From assembly GCA_003476475.1 (NCBI GenBank), contig DMUD01000202.1, positions 1,279 to 14,059 on the forward strand: a DNA stretch of 12,781 nucleotides, read 5' to 3'. The stretch's first letter is position 1. Each line of letters starts with the position of its first letter. This stretch comes from Cytophagales bacterium (lineage in GTDB: Bacteria > Bacteroidota > Bacteroidia > Cytophagales > UBA9547). Under the pieces are notes generated by a model. That model worked only from the letters and a program-made list of their open reading frames with translations, ran no database searches and was not told the origin of the DNA. This document shows, piece by piece, positions 1-7,300 of this stretch. The position numbers and the translations under genes were made by a program.

Positions 1-1275
1 CCTAATGTTACTTGGCCAGGAAAAGTCAAATACTTTGCCTTGAGCTCAGGTACTTCCGAGGCGGCCACCAAGCACATTCCCGTAACCAAACACATGATAA
101 AGGCTATTCGAAAAACTAGCCTTCGTCAGGTTTTGGCACTACACCACTACCATTTACCCTCCGAAATTTATACCAAGGGTATTTTGATGTTGGGGGGTAG
201 TACTCACTTGCACTACAACGGCACTTATTTCGAAGGCGATTTGAGCGGGATAGGCGCTTCCAACCTTCCTTTTTGGTTTCAGCATTTTTACAAGCCCGGC
301 AGGCGCATATCGCGATACCGTAACTGGAACGAGAAATTAGAGGAGATTGTAAAGGCCGCCCCCAACTGGGATATTGGGTTCATAGTAGGTGTGCCGGCAT
401 GGATGCAGATATTGCTGGAAATGATTATTGAACGATATGGATTGAAAAATATTCATGAGATATGGCCCAATCTTTCCGTCTACACCCATGGGGGAGTGTC
501 GTTCGAGCCATACAAAAAGGGCTTTGAGAAATTGCTTGGCCGTCCAATTAAATATATTGAAACATATTTGGCCTCGGAAGGATTTATCGCTTTTCAAGAC
601 GACCCCAATAGCGAGGGCATGAAGATGATTTTAAACAACGGTATATTTTACGAGTTCGTACCCTTCAATTCAGACAATTTCGATACCGACGGTGAGATAA
701 AAGAAACGGCACAGACCTTGATGATAGACGAGGTAGAAGAGGGCAAAGAATATGCTTTATTGTTGAGCACTTGTGCAGGCGCATGGCGCTATCTGATAGG
801 CGATGTGGTGCGTATTTTAAATAAAAAAAAGGCTGAAATTGTGATTACAGGCCGAACCAAACATTATTTGAGCCTATGTGGCGAACACCTTTCGGTCGAT
901 AACATGAACAAAGCTATAGAAATGGTTTCCAACGACTTGAATATTGTTATCAAAGAATTTGCCGTAGCCGGTATACCCTATCAAACCATGTTTGCGCACC
1001 ATTGGTGGATAGGGTGCGACACACCAGTTGACCTGCAGGTGCTGAAAAACAAACTGGACGAATATTTAAAAGAACTGAACGACGATTATAAAGTAGAACG
1101 TATCGCGGCATTGAAAGATGTAATTGTCACTGTGTTGCCTACCGACACTTTTTATGCTTGGATGGAAAGCAAAGGAAAAGTGGGTTCACAAAACAAATTT
1201 CCGCGCGTGTTGAAAAATGGCACGTTAGAAAGTTGGGTTGATTTTGTAAAAGAACGGAAAATAGGAAAAATTTAA
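1..1275 (+). CDS. GH3 auxin-responsive promoter family protein (5' truncated by window edge)
   Basis: The reading frame is open from base 1 (PNVTWPGKVKYFALSSGTSE...), so the gene starts upstream. The TTG at 40 lies inside a conserved motif and is not a real start. About 424 residues are present; bacterial GH3 proteins are usually around 500, so about 80 N-terminal residues are missing. GH3 proteins belong to the adenylate-forming superfamily; plant members adenylate acyl acids such as jasmonate or auxin and conjugate them to amino acids. Visible motifs are the ATP-binding SSGTSE (about 43-60), YLASEG (565-582, equivalent to the second nucleotide-binding motif), YLIGDVVRI (790-816) and GEHLS (880-894) before the C-terminal subdomain. 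No signal peptide can be assessed. The gene ends 3 bases before hisF, so co-transcription is likely. The family assignment is firm. The substrate is unknown, as for most bacterial members; cytoplasmic acyl-amino-acid synthesis is inference. Confidence 0.9.
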   Translation, partial: PNVTWPGKVKYFALSSGTSEAATKHIPVTKHMIKAIRKTSLRQVLALHHYHLPSEIYTKGILMLGGSTHLHYNGTYFEGDLSGIGASNLPFWFQHFYKPGRRISRYRNWNEKLEEIVKAAPNWDIGFIVGVPAWMQILLEMIIERYGLKNIHEIWPNLSVYTHGGVSFEPYKKGFEKLLGRPIKYIETYLASEGFIAFQDDPNSEGMKMILNNGIFYEFVPFNSDNFDTDGEIKETAQTLMIDEVEEGKEYALLLSTCAGAWRYLIGDVVRILNKKKAEIVITGRTKHYLSLCGEHLSVDNMNKAIEMVSNDLNIVIKEFAVAGIPYQTMFAHHWWIGCDTPVDLQVLKNKLDEYLKELNDDYKVERIAALKDVIVTVLPTDTFYAWMESKGKVGSQNKFPRVLKNGTLESWVDFVKERKIGKI

Positions 1276-1278
1276 TTC

Positions 1279-2034
1279 ATGCTTTCAAAGCGCATTATTC
1301 CCTGCCTCGACATCAAAGACGGAAAAACCGTAAAGGGCGTGAATTTTTTAGAGCTACGCGATGCAGGTGACCCTGTTGAACTGGCTGAGGCCTACGCTCG
1401 TGCAGGAGCCGACGAACTAGTGTTTTTGGACATTACGGCGACTGTTGAAAATCGCAAAACCTTGGTGGAATTGGTCAAAAAAGTGGCCTCTGTTATCAAC
1501 ATCCCTTTTACCGTGGGCGGCGGCATTTCTTCTGTGGAAGATGTTTCGGCTTTGCTGGCCGCTGGTGCCGACAAAATTTCCATCAATTCATCGGCAGTGA
1601 AAAACCCCGATTTGGTGAATAAATTGGCGTTGGAATTTGGGAGTCAGTGCGTGGTAGTGGCCATCGATACCAAAAAAATAGGCGACAAGCACATCGTGCA
1701 TACCCACGGCGGACGAACACCTACCGAAATCGATACGCTTATATGGTCTAAAGAAGTACAAAACCGTGGTGCTGGCGAAATATTGCTAACCTCTATGGAT
1801 CATGATGGTTGCAAACAAGGTTTTGCATGCGAACTCACGGCTCTTGTTTCCCAAAATGCCAATATCCCCGTCATAGCTTCGGGCGGAGCAGGAAATATGG
1901 CACATTTTGCCGAAGTTTTTTCTGCAGGCAAAGCCGATGCCGCATTGGCTGCCAGTATTTTCCATTTTAAGGAAATAGAAATTCCACTTCTGAAATCTTA
2001 CCTAAGTCGCAACGGAATAGAAGTTAGAATGTAA
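1279..2034 (+). CDS. hisF: Imidazole glycerol phosphate synthase, cyclase subunit HisF
   Basis: HisF is the (beta/alpha)8-barrel cyclase subunit of imidazole glycerol phosphate synthase. With ammonia delivered by the glutaminase HisH it converts PRFAR to imidazole glycerol phosphate and AICAR, linking histidine and purine synthesis in the cytoplasm. The 251-residue length is typical. The N-terminus MLSKRIIPCLDIKDGKTVKG is canonical, and the two catalytic aspartates fall at the expected positions, D11 (PCLD) and D130 (VVAID). The phosphate-binding segments TVGGGIS (about 78-84) and ASGGAGN (about 200-206) and the LLTSMDHDG loop (about 169-177) are intact, so it should be active. The ATG at 1279 gives the exact family N-terminus; only a weak GGA precedes it. 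It follows the GH3 gene by 3 bases and precedes a methyltransferase by 10. No hisH, hisA or hisI is visible, so it appears separated from a histidine operon, although its sequence is standard HisF rather than a surface-sugar paralogue. Confidence 0.97.
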   Translation: MLSKRIIPCLDIKDGKTVKGVNFLELRDAGDPVELAEAYARAGADELVFLDITATVENRKTLVELVKKVASVINIPFTVGGGISSVEDVSALLAAGADKISINSSAVKNPDLVNKLALEFGSQCVVVAIDTKKIGDKHIVHTHGGRTPTEIDTLIWSKEVQNRGAGEILLTSMDHDGCKQGFACELTALVSQNANIPVIASGGAGNMAHFAEVFSAGKADAALAASIFHFKEIEIPLLKSYLSRNGIEVRM

Positions 2035-2044
2035 ATTTTATCGC

Positions 2045-2893
2045 ATGTTTAGCAAAGAGGAAGTGGCTGAATACTATAATACCACTCAGTCGCATTACGA
2101 GAAATGGTGGGACTTGGGCAAAAGCCTTTCTTTGCATTATGGCATTTGGGACAAAGGCATTTCGAGTTTTAGGGAGTCTTTGGCCAATACTAACCGTGTT
2201 TTGATGGAGTTTGGGAAAATTTCTTCTTCAGACCGTGTATTGGATGCAGGGTGTGGGGTAGGAGGTGCGGCACTTTTCTTGAGTAAGGAAAAAGATGTTC
2301 AGGTGATAGGGATCACTCTTAGCCATAAGCAAGTAACATTTGCACAGCACATGGCCAAAAATAGAAATTTGGAACACAAGGTCGATTTTTTGCTAATGGA
2401 CTATTGTCAAACCACTTTTGAGCCAGAAACTTTCGATGTGGTGTGGGCTTGTGAAAGCGTGTCTTCAGCGCTAGACAAAAATCTTTTCATTCAGGAAGCT
2501 TTTCGGGTACTGAAAAAAGGCGGTAGGCTGGTGATGAGTGATTGTTTTTTGACACACAGCGATCAAACCGACAAACATTCTTGGATAAAGAAGTGGAATT
2601 TGACTTGGGGAGTATCGCACTTAGTTTCTCTAGGTTCATTTGTGGAAGGTCTTACCAAACAAGGTTTTACATCGATTCAAACACTAGACTATACACATAA
2701 AGTGGTTAAAACAGCCCGATGGATGTATTATGCGGCCTTATTGGGTGCTTTGCCATCGGAGATTTACAACCTTTTTCATCCAAAAGTTTCGAGATTTGGG
2801 CGAAATCATTACAAAAGCGGCTATTACCAGTACAAAGCGCTAAAAGAAAACTTGTGGAAATACCACTTGGTATTGGCTAAAAAGGAAGGATAA
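2045..2893 (+). CDS. Class I SAM-dependent methyltransferase (first of a tandem pair)
   Basis: This 282-residue protein has a Rossmann-type SAM-binding domain: motif I VLDAGCGVGG (residues 65-74), a following GITLSHKQ (89-96), an acidic DY near 119-120, motif II FDVVWACES (130-138), and the RVLKKGGRLVMSD strand (154-166). An N-terminal EYYNTTQSHYEKWWDL...LHYGIWD segment (about 9-36) resembles the lid seen in gamma-tocopherol-methyltransferase-like and sarcosine/dimethylglycine-type enzymes, which methylate small molecules or lipid-like substrates. The C-terminal part contains an aromatic and hydrophobic stretch (WMYYAALLGAL, about 227-237) that could contact a hydrophobic substrate; this is inference. 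The ATG at 2045 gives the lid at the expected distance. The gene lies 10 bases after hisF and 18 before a paralogue, so it is probably in one operon. By eye about a third of residues match the neighbour. The substrate cannot be named. Confidence 0.88.
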   Translation: MFSKEEVAEYYNTTQSHYEKWWDLGKSLSLHYGIWDKGISSFRESLANTNRVLMEFGKISSSDRVLDAGCGVGGAALFLSKEKDVQVIGITLSHKQVTFAQHMAKNRNLEHKVDFLLMDYCQTTFEPETFDVVWACESVSSALDKNLFIQEAFRVLKKGGRLVMSDCFLTHSDQTDKHSWIKKWNLTWGVSHLVSLGSFVEGLTKQGFTSIQTLDYTHKVVKTARWMYYAALLGALPSEIYNLFHPKVSRFGRNHYKSGYYQYKALKENLWKYHLVLAKKEG

Positions 2894-2911
2894 ACCATCA
2901 AAAAACTCGTT

Positions 2912-3757
2912 TTGAATCAGTATCAGGAAAGCATCGTCGACTATTACTCCCAAACTGAAAACAGCTACAAAGATGCCTGGGACTTGGATAATACGTTCAG
3001 TTTGCACCATGGCTATTGGGACTATACGGTCAATAGTTTCTCCGATTCACTACTGCGCATGAATGCCGTATTGGCCGGCAAAGCTGCCATTCAAAAAAAT
3101 ATGCACGTATTGGACGCCGGTTGCGGCATAGGCGGAAGCAGTGTTTGGTTGGCCAAAAATATAGGTTGCAGAGTGACGGGCATTACGCTCAGCCAAAAAC
3201 AAGCCGAACAAGCTCAAGCACTTGCCCAGCGTTTTGGGCTTACGCATTTACTTACCTTCCAGGTAGCAGATTATTGCCATACCCATTTTGAAAATGAGAG
3301 TTTTGATGTGGTATGGGCAATAGAAAGTGTGTGCTATGCCGAAAGTAAAGCAGAATTTGCCAAAGAAGCTTTTAGGGTATTGAAGCCAAAAGGCACGTTC
3401 ATTATGGCCGATGCCATGGTCGAAGCATTTGAAAACAACCAGCACACAACCATGCGCACCCTTTTGGACGGTATGTTGGTCAACTATTTGGAAACACCCG
3501 AAAATTGGACACAATTTTGTGCCGAAGCAGGCTTTAAGATTTCTTGTCTTGATAATATCAGCAGTTATGCCCAAAAGACTTCAACTCGCCTGTTTTATTT
3601 TTCCATTGTTGCCAAAGTATGGGCTTGGTATAGGCAACACATTGTTAGAAAGCCTTTTACGGATGTTCAAGTAAATAACATAAAAGCTAGTGGAGCGCAA
3701 TACTGGGGGTTGAAGAAGAAGTTGTGGCAATACCAAATACTGCATTCTGTGAAGTAA
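2912..3757 (+). CDS. Class I SAM-dependent methyltransferase (second of a tandem pair, TTG start)
   Basis: This 281-residue paralogue of the upstream methyltransferase has the same layout: lid DYYSQTENSYKDAWDL...LHHGYWD (about 10-37), motif I VLDAGCGIGG (66-75), GITLSQKQ (90-97), ADYCHTHFENESFDVVWAIES (about 119-139, broken here only for description) and RVLKPKGTFIMAD (155-167). A C-terminal Y-x3-LK-x2-LW-x-Y pattern is shared by both copies. The start is unusual: between the in-frame TAA that ends the previous gene (2891-2893) and the lid there is no ATG or GTG, so TTG at 2912 is the likely start. The next ATG (3059) would remove the lid. A purine-rich AAGGAAGGA (2882-2890) sits 21 bases upstream, too far for a normal ribosome-binding site; translation may be coupled to the upstream gene. 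The pair could act sequentially or as a heterodimer; that is inference. The substrate is unknown. Confidence 0.87.
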   Translation: MNQYQESIVDYYSQTENSYKDAWDLDNTFSLHHGYWDYTVNSFSDSLLRMNAVLAGKAAIQKNMHVLDAGCGIGGSSVWLAKNIGCRVTGITLSQKQAEQAQALAQRFGLTHLLTFQVADYCHTHFENESFDVVWAIESVCYAESKAEFAKEAFRVLKPKGTFIMADAMVEAFENNQHTTMRTLLDGMLVNYLETPENWTQFCAEAGFKISCLDNISSYAQKTSTRLFYFSIVAKVWAWYRQHIVRKPFTDVQVNNIKASGAQYWGLKKKLWQYQILHSVK

Positions 3758-3778
3758 AATTAAAATATTCAACCCCCA
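3704..3778. repeat. Perfect 11-bp inverted repeat flanking the stop of the second methyltransferase
   Basis: TGGGGGTTGAA (3704-3714) near the end of the methyltransferase gene is the exact reverse complement of TTCAACCCCCA (3768-3778) just after its stop. The arms are 53 bases apart. In the mRNA they could pair into a long-range stem enclosing the stop codon, and the 3' arm is followed by an A-rich run, not by U. This is not a canonical intrinsic terminator. A match of this length at such spacing can arise by chance in a window of this size. Confidence 0.3.
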
Positions 3779-3884
3779 AAAAAACATTTTCAGACCTAGT
3801 ACAAAAGACGATAAAAACATAAATTAAAACATGATTATAAATCGCAAATTATTGAGAATCGGTTTTGCTGAAGGGGAAAATTTT

Positions 3885-3920
3885 TCAAACAATTTTCTGC
3901 AATTTCTCAAATTGGTTTGA
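3885..3920. repeat. AT-rich imperfect inverted repeat (possible hairpin)
   Basis: TCAAACAATT (3885-3894) can pair with AATTGGTTTGA (3910-3920), giving a ten-pair stem with one bulged G and a 15-base loop. It lies about 130 bases after the second methyltransferase stop. The stem is AT-rich and is not followed by a T-run, so it is at best an atypical transcript-end structure for the left operon. Confidence 0.25.
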
Positions 3921-3934
3921 TTCGGTAGTACAAC

Positions 3935-3995
3935 GAAACAGTTTGTTTTTATCCGACTTGATTTCCATTGTCGATATTGTCAGCTAAACTGTTTA
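3935..3995. promoter_or_regulatory. Pair of AAAC-N-GTTT dyads 50 bases apart (possible operator)
   Basis: GAAACAGTTTG (3935-3945) and TAAACTGTTTA (3985-3995) both contain AAAC-N-GTTT, a short palindrome. Their centres are at 3940 and 3990, exactly 50 bases or about five helical turns apart, so they would face the same side of the DNA. Each is followed by a T-rich run. They lie about 250-300 bases upstream of the giant gene, in the only long non-coding gap of the window. A dimeric regulator binding both sites is a guess; short AT-rich dyads are common by chance. Confidence 0.25.
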
Positions 3996-4242
3996 CTTTT
4001 AATTTTCACAGAGAATGTATGATTATATTACAGGTTCATTGATTTCAAATTAACTTTTGGTTGAAATTTGAAAGCGCCAAAATATCACTCAGAGGTATTG
4101 TGCATCATGCTGTATTAAAGTCTTATTCGTATCAAGGAAGGTTTGTTTTTACAAGTGCAAAGCAAGATTATTACCTGATTATCTCATTTTTTGATTTTAC
4201 TATGGAATCAAATTTGTGAAGTCACCTAAATAACACAATTAC

Positions 4243-4308
4243 ATGAATTCATGCTTTAAATTACTAACTCTATTGTTTATTCTATTTGGGATTCACTATT
4301 CATTTTCT
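4243..4308 (+). other. Sec signal peptide of the giant protein
   Basis: Residues 1-22 consist of a short N-region with one Lys (MNSCFK), a hydrophobic core (LLTLLFILFGI) and a polar end HYSFS followed by QTIPD. Cleavage before Gln is common for Bacteroidota exported proteins. The Cys at position 4 lies before the hydrophobic core, so it is not a lipobox. Sec export to the periplasm is what T9SS substrates require. Confidence 0.85.
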
Positions 4309-7300
4309 CAAACCATTCCAGACTATGGGAAAAATTGTCCAGATGTGCCTTGTGTGTATTATCCAGATACGAATGCGTTTATATCTACCGATGAAATTCA
4401 ACTTGGTAGCGGTGTGGTAACCAAAAACAATCAAGGTTCGGGTGCATACAATCAATGGACTACGATTGACTGGAGAGTACCCTGCAACAAACCCACTTTT
4501 GCCATTGCCATGGCTCATTCATGGATTTTGTTCAGAAATTTGATTAATCCTAATATCAACATCAATATTGTTCCAGCTACCTTAATCAATGAAACTTCTG
4601 GGGGTGCTTGTATTCCAGCTTCCAAAATTGATATGAGTTGTTATACAAAAACACCAGAGAATTTTCCTTTTCAACATCAATTTGTTGATTATGGCAACGA
4701 TTTTAGTTTAGCTTCAAGCGATGGTTGTTTTCAAATAGATGTATTAGGAAGAGCAACACTTAAAGAATGGCTAGGTAGTAGTAATTGTGGAAGTGTATTC
4801 GGTGATGACGCTAAAAACAGAGCTTTAATAACAGGTGAAAGTTTAGAAACAGGAGCTTTAGGGAAATTTTATTATGCATTAATTTCTAACAGAAGATTTT
4901 TATCCAAGGGATATAACTCTGGACCTGTGTTAGCTGCCACACCTGATAAAGATGCTTATACAAAATTGATGTTTGCAGGTTTTAATCAAGGTCCAGATGC
5001 AATGGATGCTATAGCAGAAAGGATTTTTACCACCAATAGAGCCGCTGCAATGACTTCTTCTAATTGGTTCCAATCTAATTTACTTGGCCCAATAGGGTAT
5101 TCTATGGCAAGTACTCATTATTTTAAAATACTTAGTAATCAATATACCCCAAAAGATGCTACTGATAAACAAAGGTGGCTCGGATGGTATGATTATCCTG
5201 TTACATGGAGCATCATGACTGAATATATGGACAAAGTGTTAGCCATGTATTCGTACAATACTACCCAACAATCTTCTATTAAAAATAAAGTAAAAGCAGT
5301 TTTTGATAAACAGAAAGACGTAAACGGGAATGTCTCTTTTAGATACAAGCTAGGGCCAGTTTTGGATATGTTCGTCAAATCAACAGAGGTTTACGACCCT
5401 TTAAATACTATTTTAAATTGTCAAGCAGGAAATTGTGGTTGTAAAAATGGTTGTGTAGGGCCTATGGTAAGACTTTGGACAAATACCCCTAAAACGGTTT
5501 GCAAGGGTAATTCAGTTGAATTAGAAACAGTTTATGGCGCTGGGTACACCTATACTTGGTTGAAGGATGAAGCCTTGATTTCCAACCCTAATCCAGAAAA
5601 AAATAAATTTTATGCGACTCAAAGTGGAGTTTACAGTGTGATAGTGGCCAATGAAAAAGGATGTGCCATAAGAGATAACGGTTCTGTTACAGTGACAATT
5701 GATAATTCATGTAGTACTTGTGATTTACTTGCCTCTGGAACTATAACAAAAAATTCATGTACTGGCATAAAGGATGGTAAAATTGAGGTTGCTTTATCGG
5801 GTGCCGATTATATATCAACTAAAAATTATGTTTACAAGTGGACTTATCCAGATGGCACTGTGAACACATTTTCCAATAAATTCTTGAATAATGTTTCAAA
5901 TGGTAATTATTTTCTTGAGGTTACTGAAGTTGGAAATGCAACTTGTAAAGCATTCAAAACCATTAAAGTTGAAGAAACAACCCCTTTTTATTCTAAGTTG
6001 ATTCTTTCTCAAACTGTTAATTCTTGCAGCACTGCTACCGTAAAAGCGGATGTAGTCAGTAATCCTCCTAAGAACTGTAATTATTCATTCAAAATGGAAA
6101 AAAACACTTGTCCTAATTCTAATGAATGGATTTCATCTGACATGAGGTTATATGTAAAACTTAATGGTGTAAGTATTGGAGGTACAACTCCTACGCCTAT
6201 GGATTGGGGTTCAGGTTGCACCCCTTATTTAACTACTAATTTTGGCGTTACCGATGGCGATAAAATTGATGTTTATATTGGAAATGTTAGTGGTTCATCT
6301 TTTTCTTCTAAATCTTTTAAATTTTCAGTTACTGACCCTAAAAATCAAACTACATCTAGCAATACAATAGGAATGACATTTCCTGGCAATCAAGAAACCT
6401 TAGTTTTATCAGCCACTGCAAAATGTGACATGCCGGTTCCTAGTTTTAATTTTACTTGGAAACCTATTCCTTCTCCATCTCCTGTTAGTACAACTATTTC
6501 TAGCTCTGCTAGTGTAAGTGTCTTGTCAAATACCTACTACACTATTGAAGCGGTTTCTCCATCAGCACCAACTTGTAAATTGAAAGATTCAGTTGAGGTT
6601 AAATATACATGTCCTGGGTTTTGTACTGCACCAACCACAGCTCCTATATTCAAAAGTGCTAATTATTCCGCTTGTGCTCCTGCTACTGGAACTAATGTGA
6701 TAGTTACTTTGCCAACTGGCGTTTATTATCAATTGTTTAACTCAACAACCAATGCTCCTGTGGGAACATCCGCTGGACCAACCACTGCGGCAGGAGAGGT
6801 AACAATTTTCAATGTTGCCGCTGGTTCCTACAAAGTAAGAATAGCAAGTTCAGTTGCAAATTTAACCTCAACAGGATGTTTTACACCAAGTGTAGGTACA
6901 GGCACAGTAACTATTAATTCATTACCTACTTTGACAATTTCATCCTTACCAAACGATACCGTTTGTATAGGCACAAGTGTAACTTTGAAAGGAGGAGGCG
7001 CAAATACTTATTTATGGGATAAATCAGTCGTAGATAATACAGCTTTTACCGCCACAACTTCATCAACCTATACACTTACAGGTACTGATAATAATGGTTG
7101 CCAAGCGTTTAAAACCATCAACCTAGTTGTCAACGCATTACCTACAGTAAAAGCGACCGCAACACCAAGTGCAACAATATGCCAAGGCAGCAAAGTGACC
7201 TTAATTGGTACAGGAGCAACTAACTACACTTGGGACAATGGGATAACCAATAACGTAGCATTTATACCAGTTACCAAAACTCTTTATACCGTAACAGGTA

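Larger units (their letters stand above)
3758..4242. other. AT-rich intergenic region, no gene seen
   Basis: About 485 bases separate the hisF/methyltransferase run from the giant surface-protein gene. I found no credible ORF and no tRNA-like or rRNA-like sequence. This stretch should contain the end of the left transcript and the promoter of the giant gene. Just upstream of that gene CAAATTTG (4209-4216) differs by one base from the Bacteroidota -7 element TAnnTTTG, and a TTTG lies at 4190-4193. The 15-base gap is shorter than the usual spacing of about 19-21, so the promoter call is weak. GTTTGTTTTTA occurs at 3941-3951 and again at 4141-4151. No strong GC-rich hairpin with a T-run was seen. 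Confidence 0.6.

Noticed and set aside
40..42. TTG as a start for the GH3 gene
   Set aside because: The frame is open and GH3-like upstream of it to base 1, and the TTG lies within the conserved ATP-binding motif, so the gene is cut by the window edge instead.
1279..2034. HisF paralogue of surface-sugar amidotransferase type
   Set aside because: Length, D11 and D130, and the N-terminal signature match standard histidine-pathway HisF, and no sugar-biosynthesis genes are adjacent.
3248..3574. Minus-strand open frame of 108 codons opposite the second methyltransferase
   Set aside because: The + strand has intact methyltransferase motifs throughout; the antisense product has no family features.
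3411..3674. Plus-strand alternative frame inside the second methyltransferase
   Set aside because: It is out of frame with a clear conserved enzyme and has no recognisable motifs; a frameshift is not needed, since the main frame is complete.
4190..4216. Candidate Bacteroidota promoter TTTG ... CAAATTTG before the giant gene
   Set aside because: The -7-like element has one mismatch and the spacer is only 15 bases, shorter than the usual 19-21, so it is not listed as a promoter.
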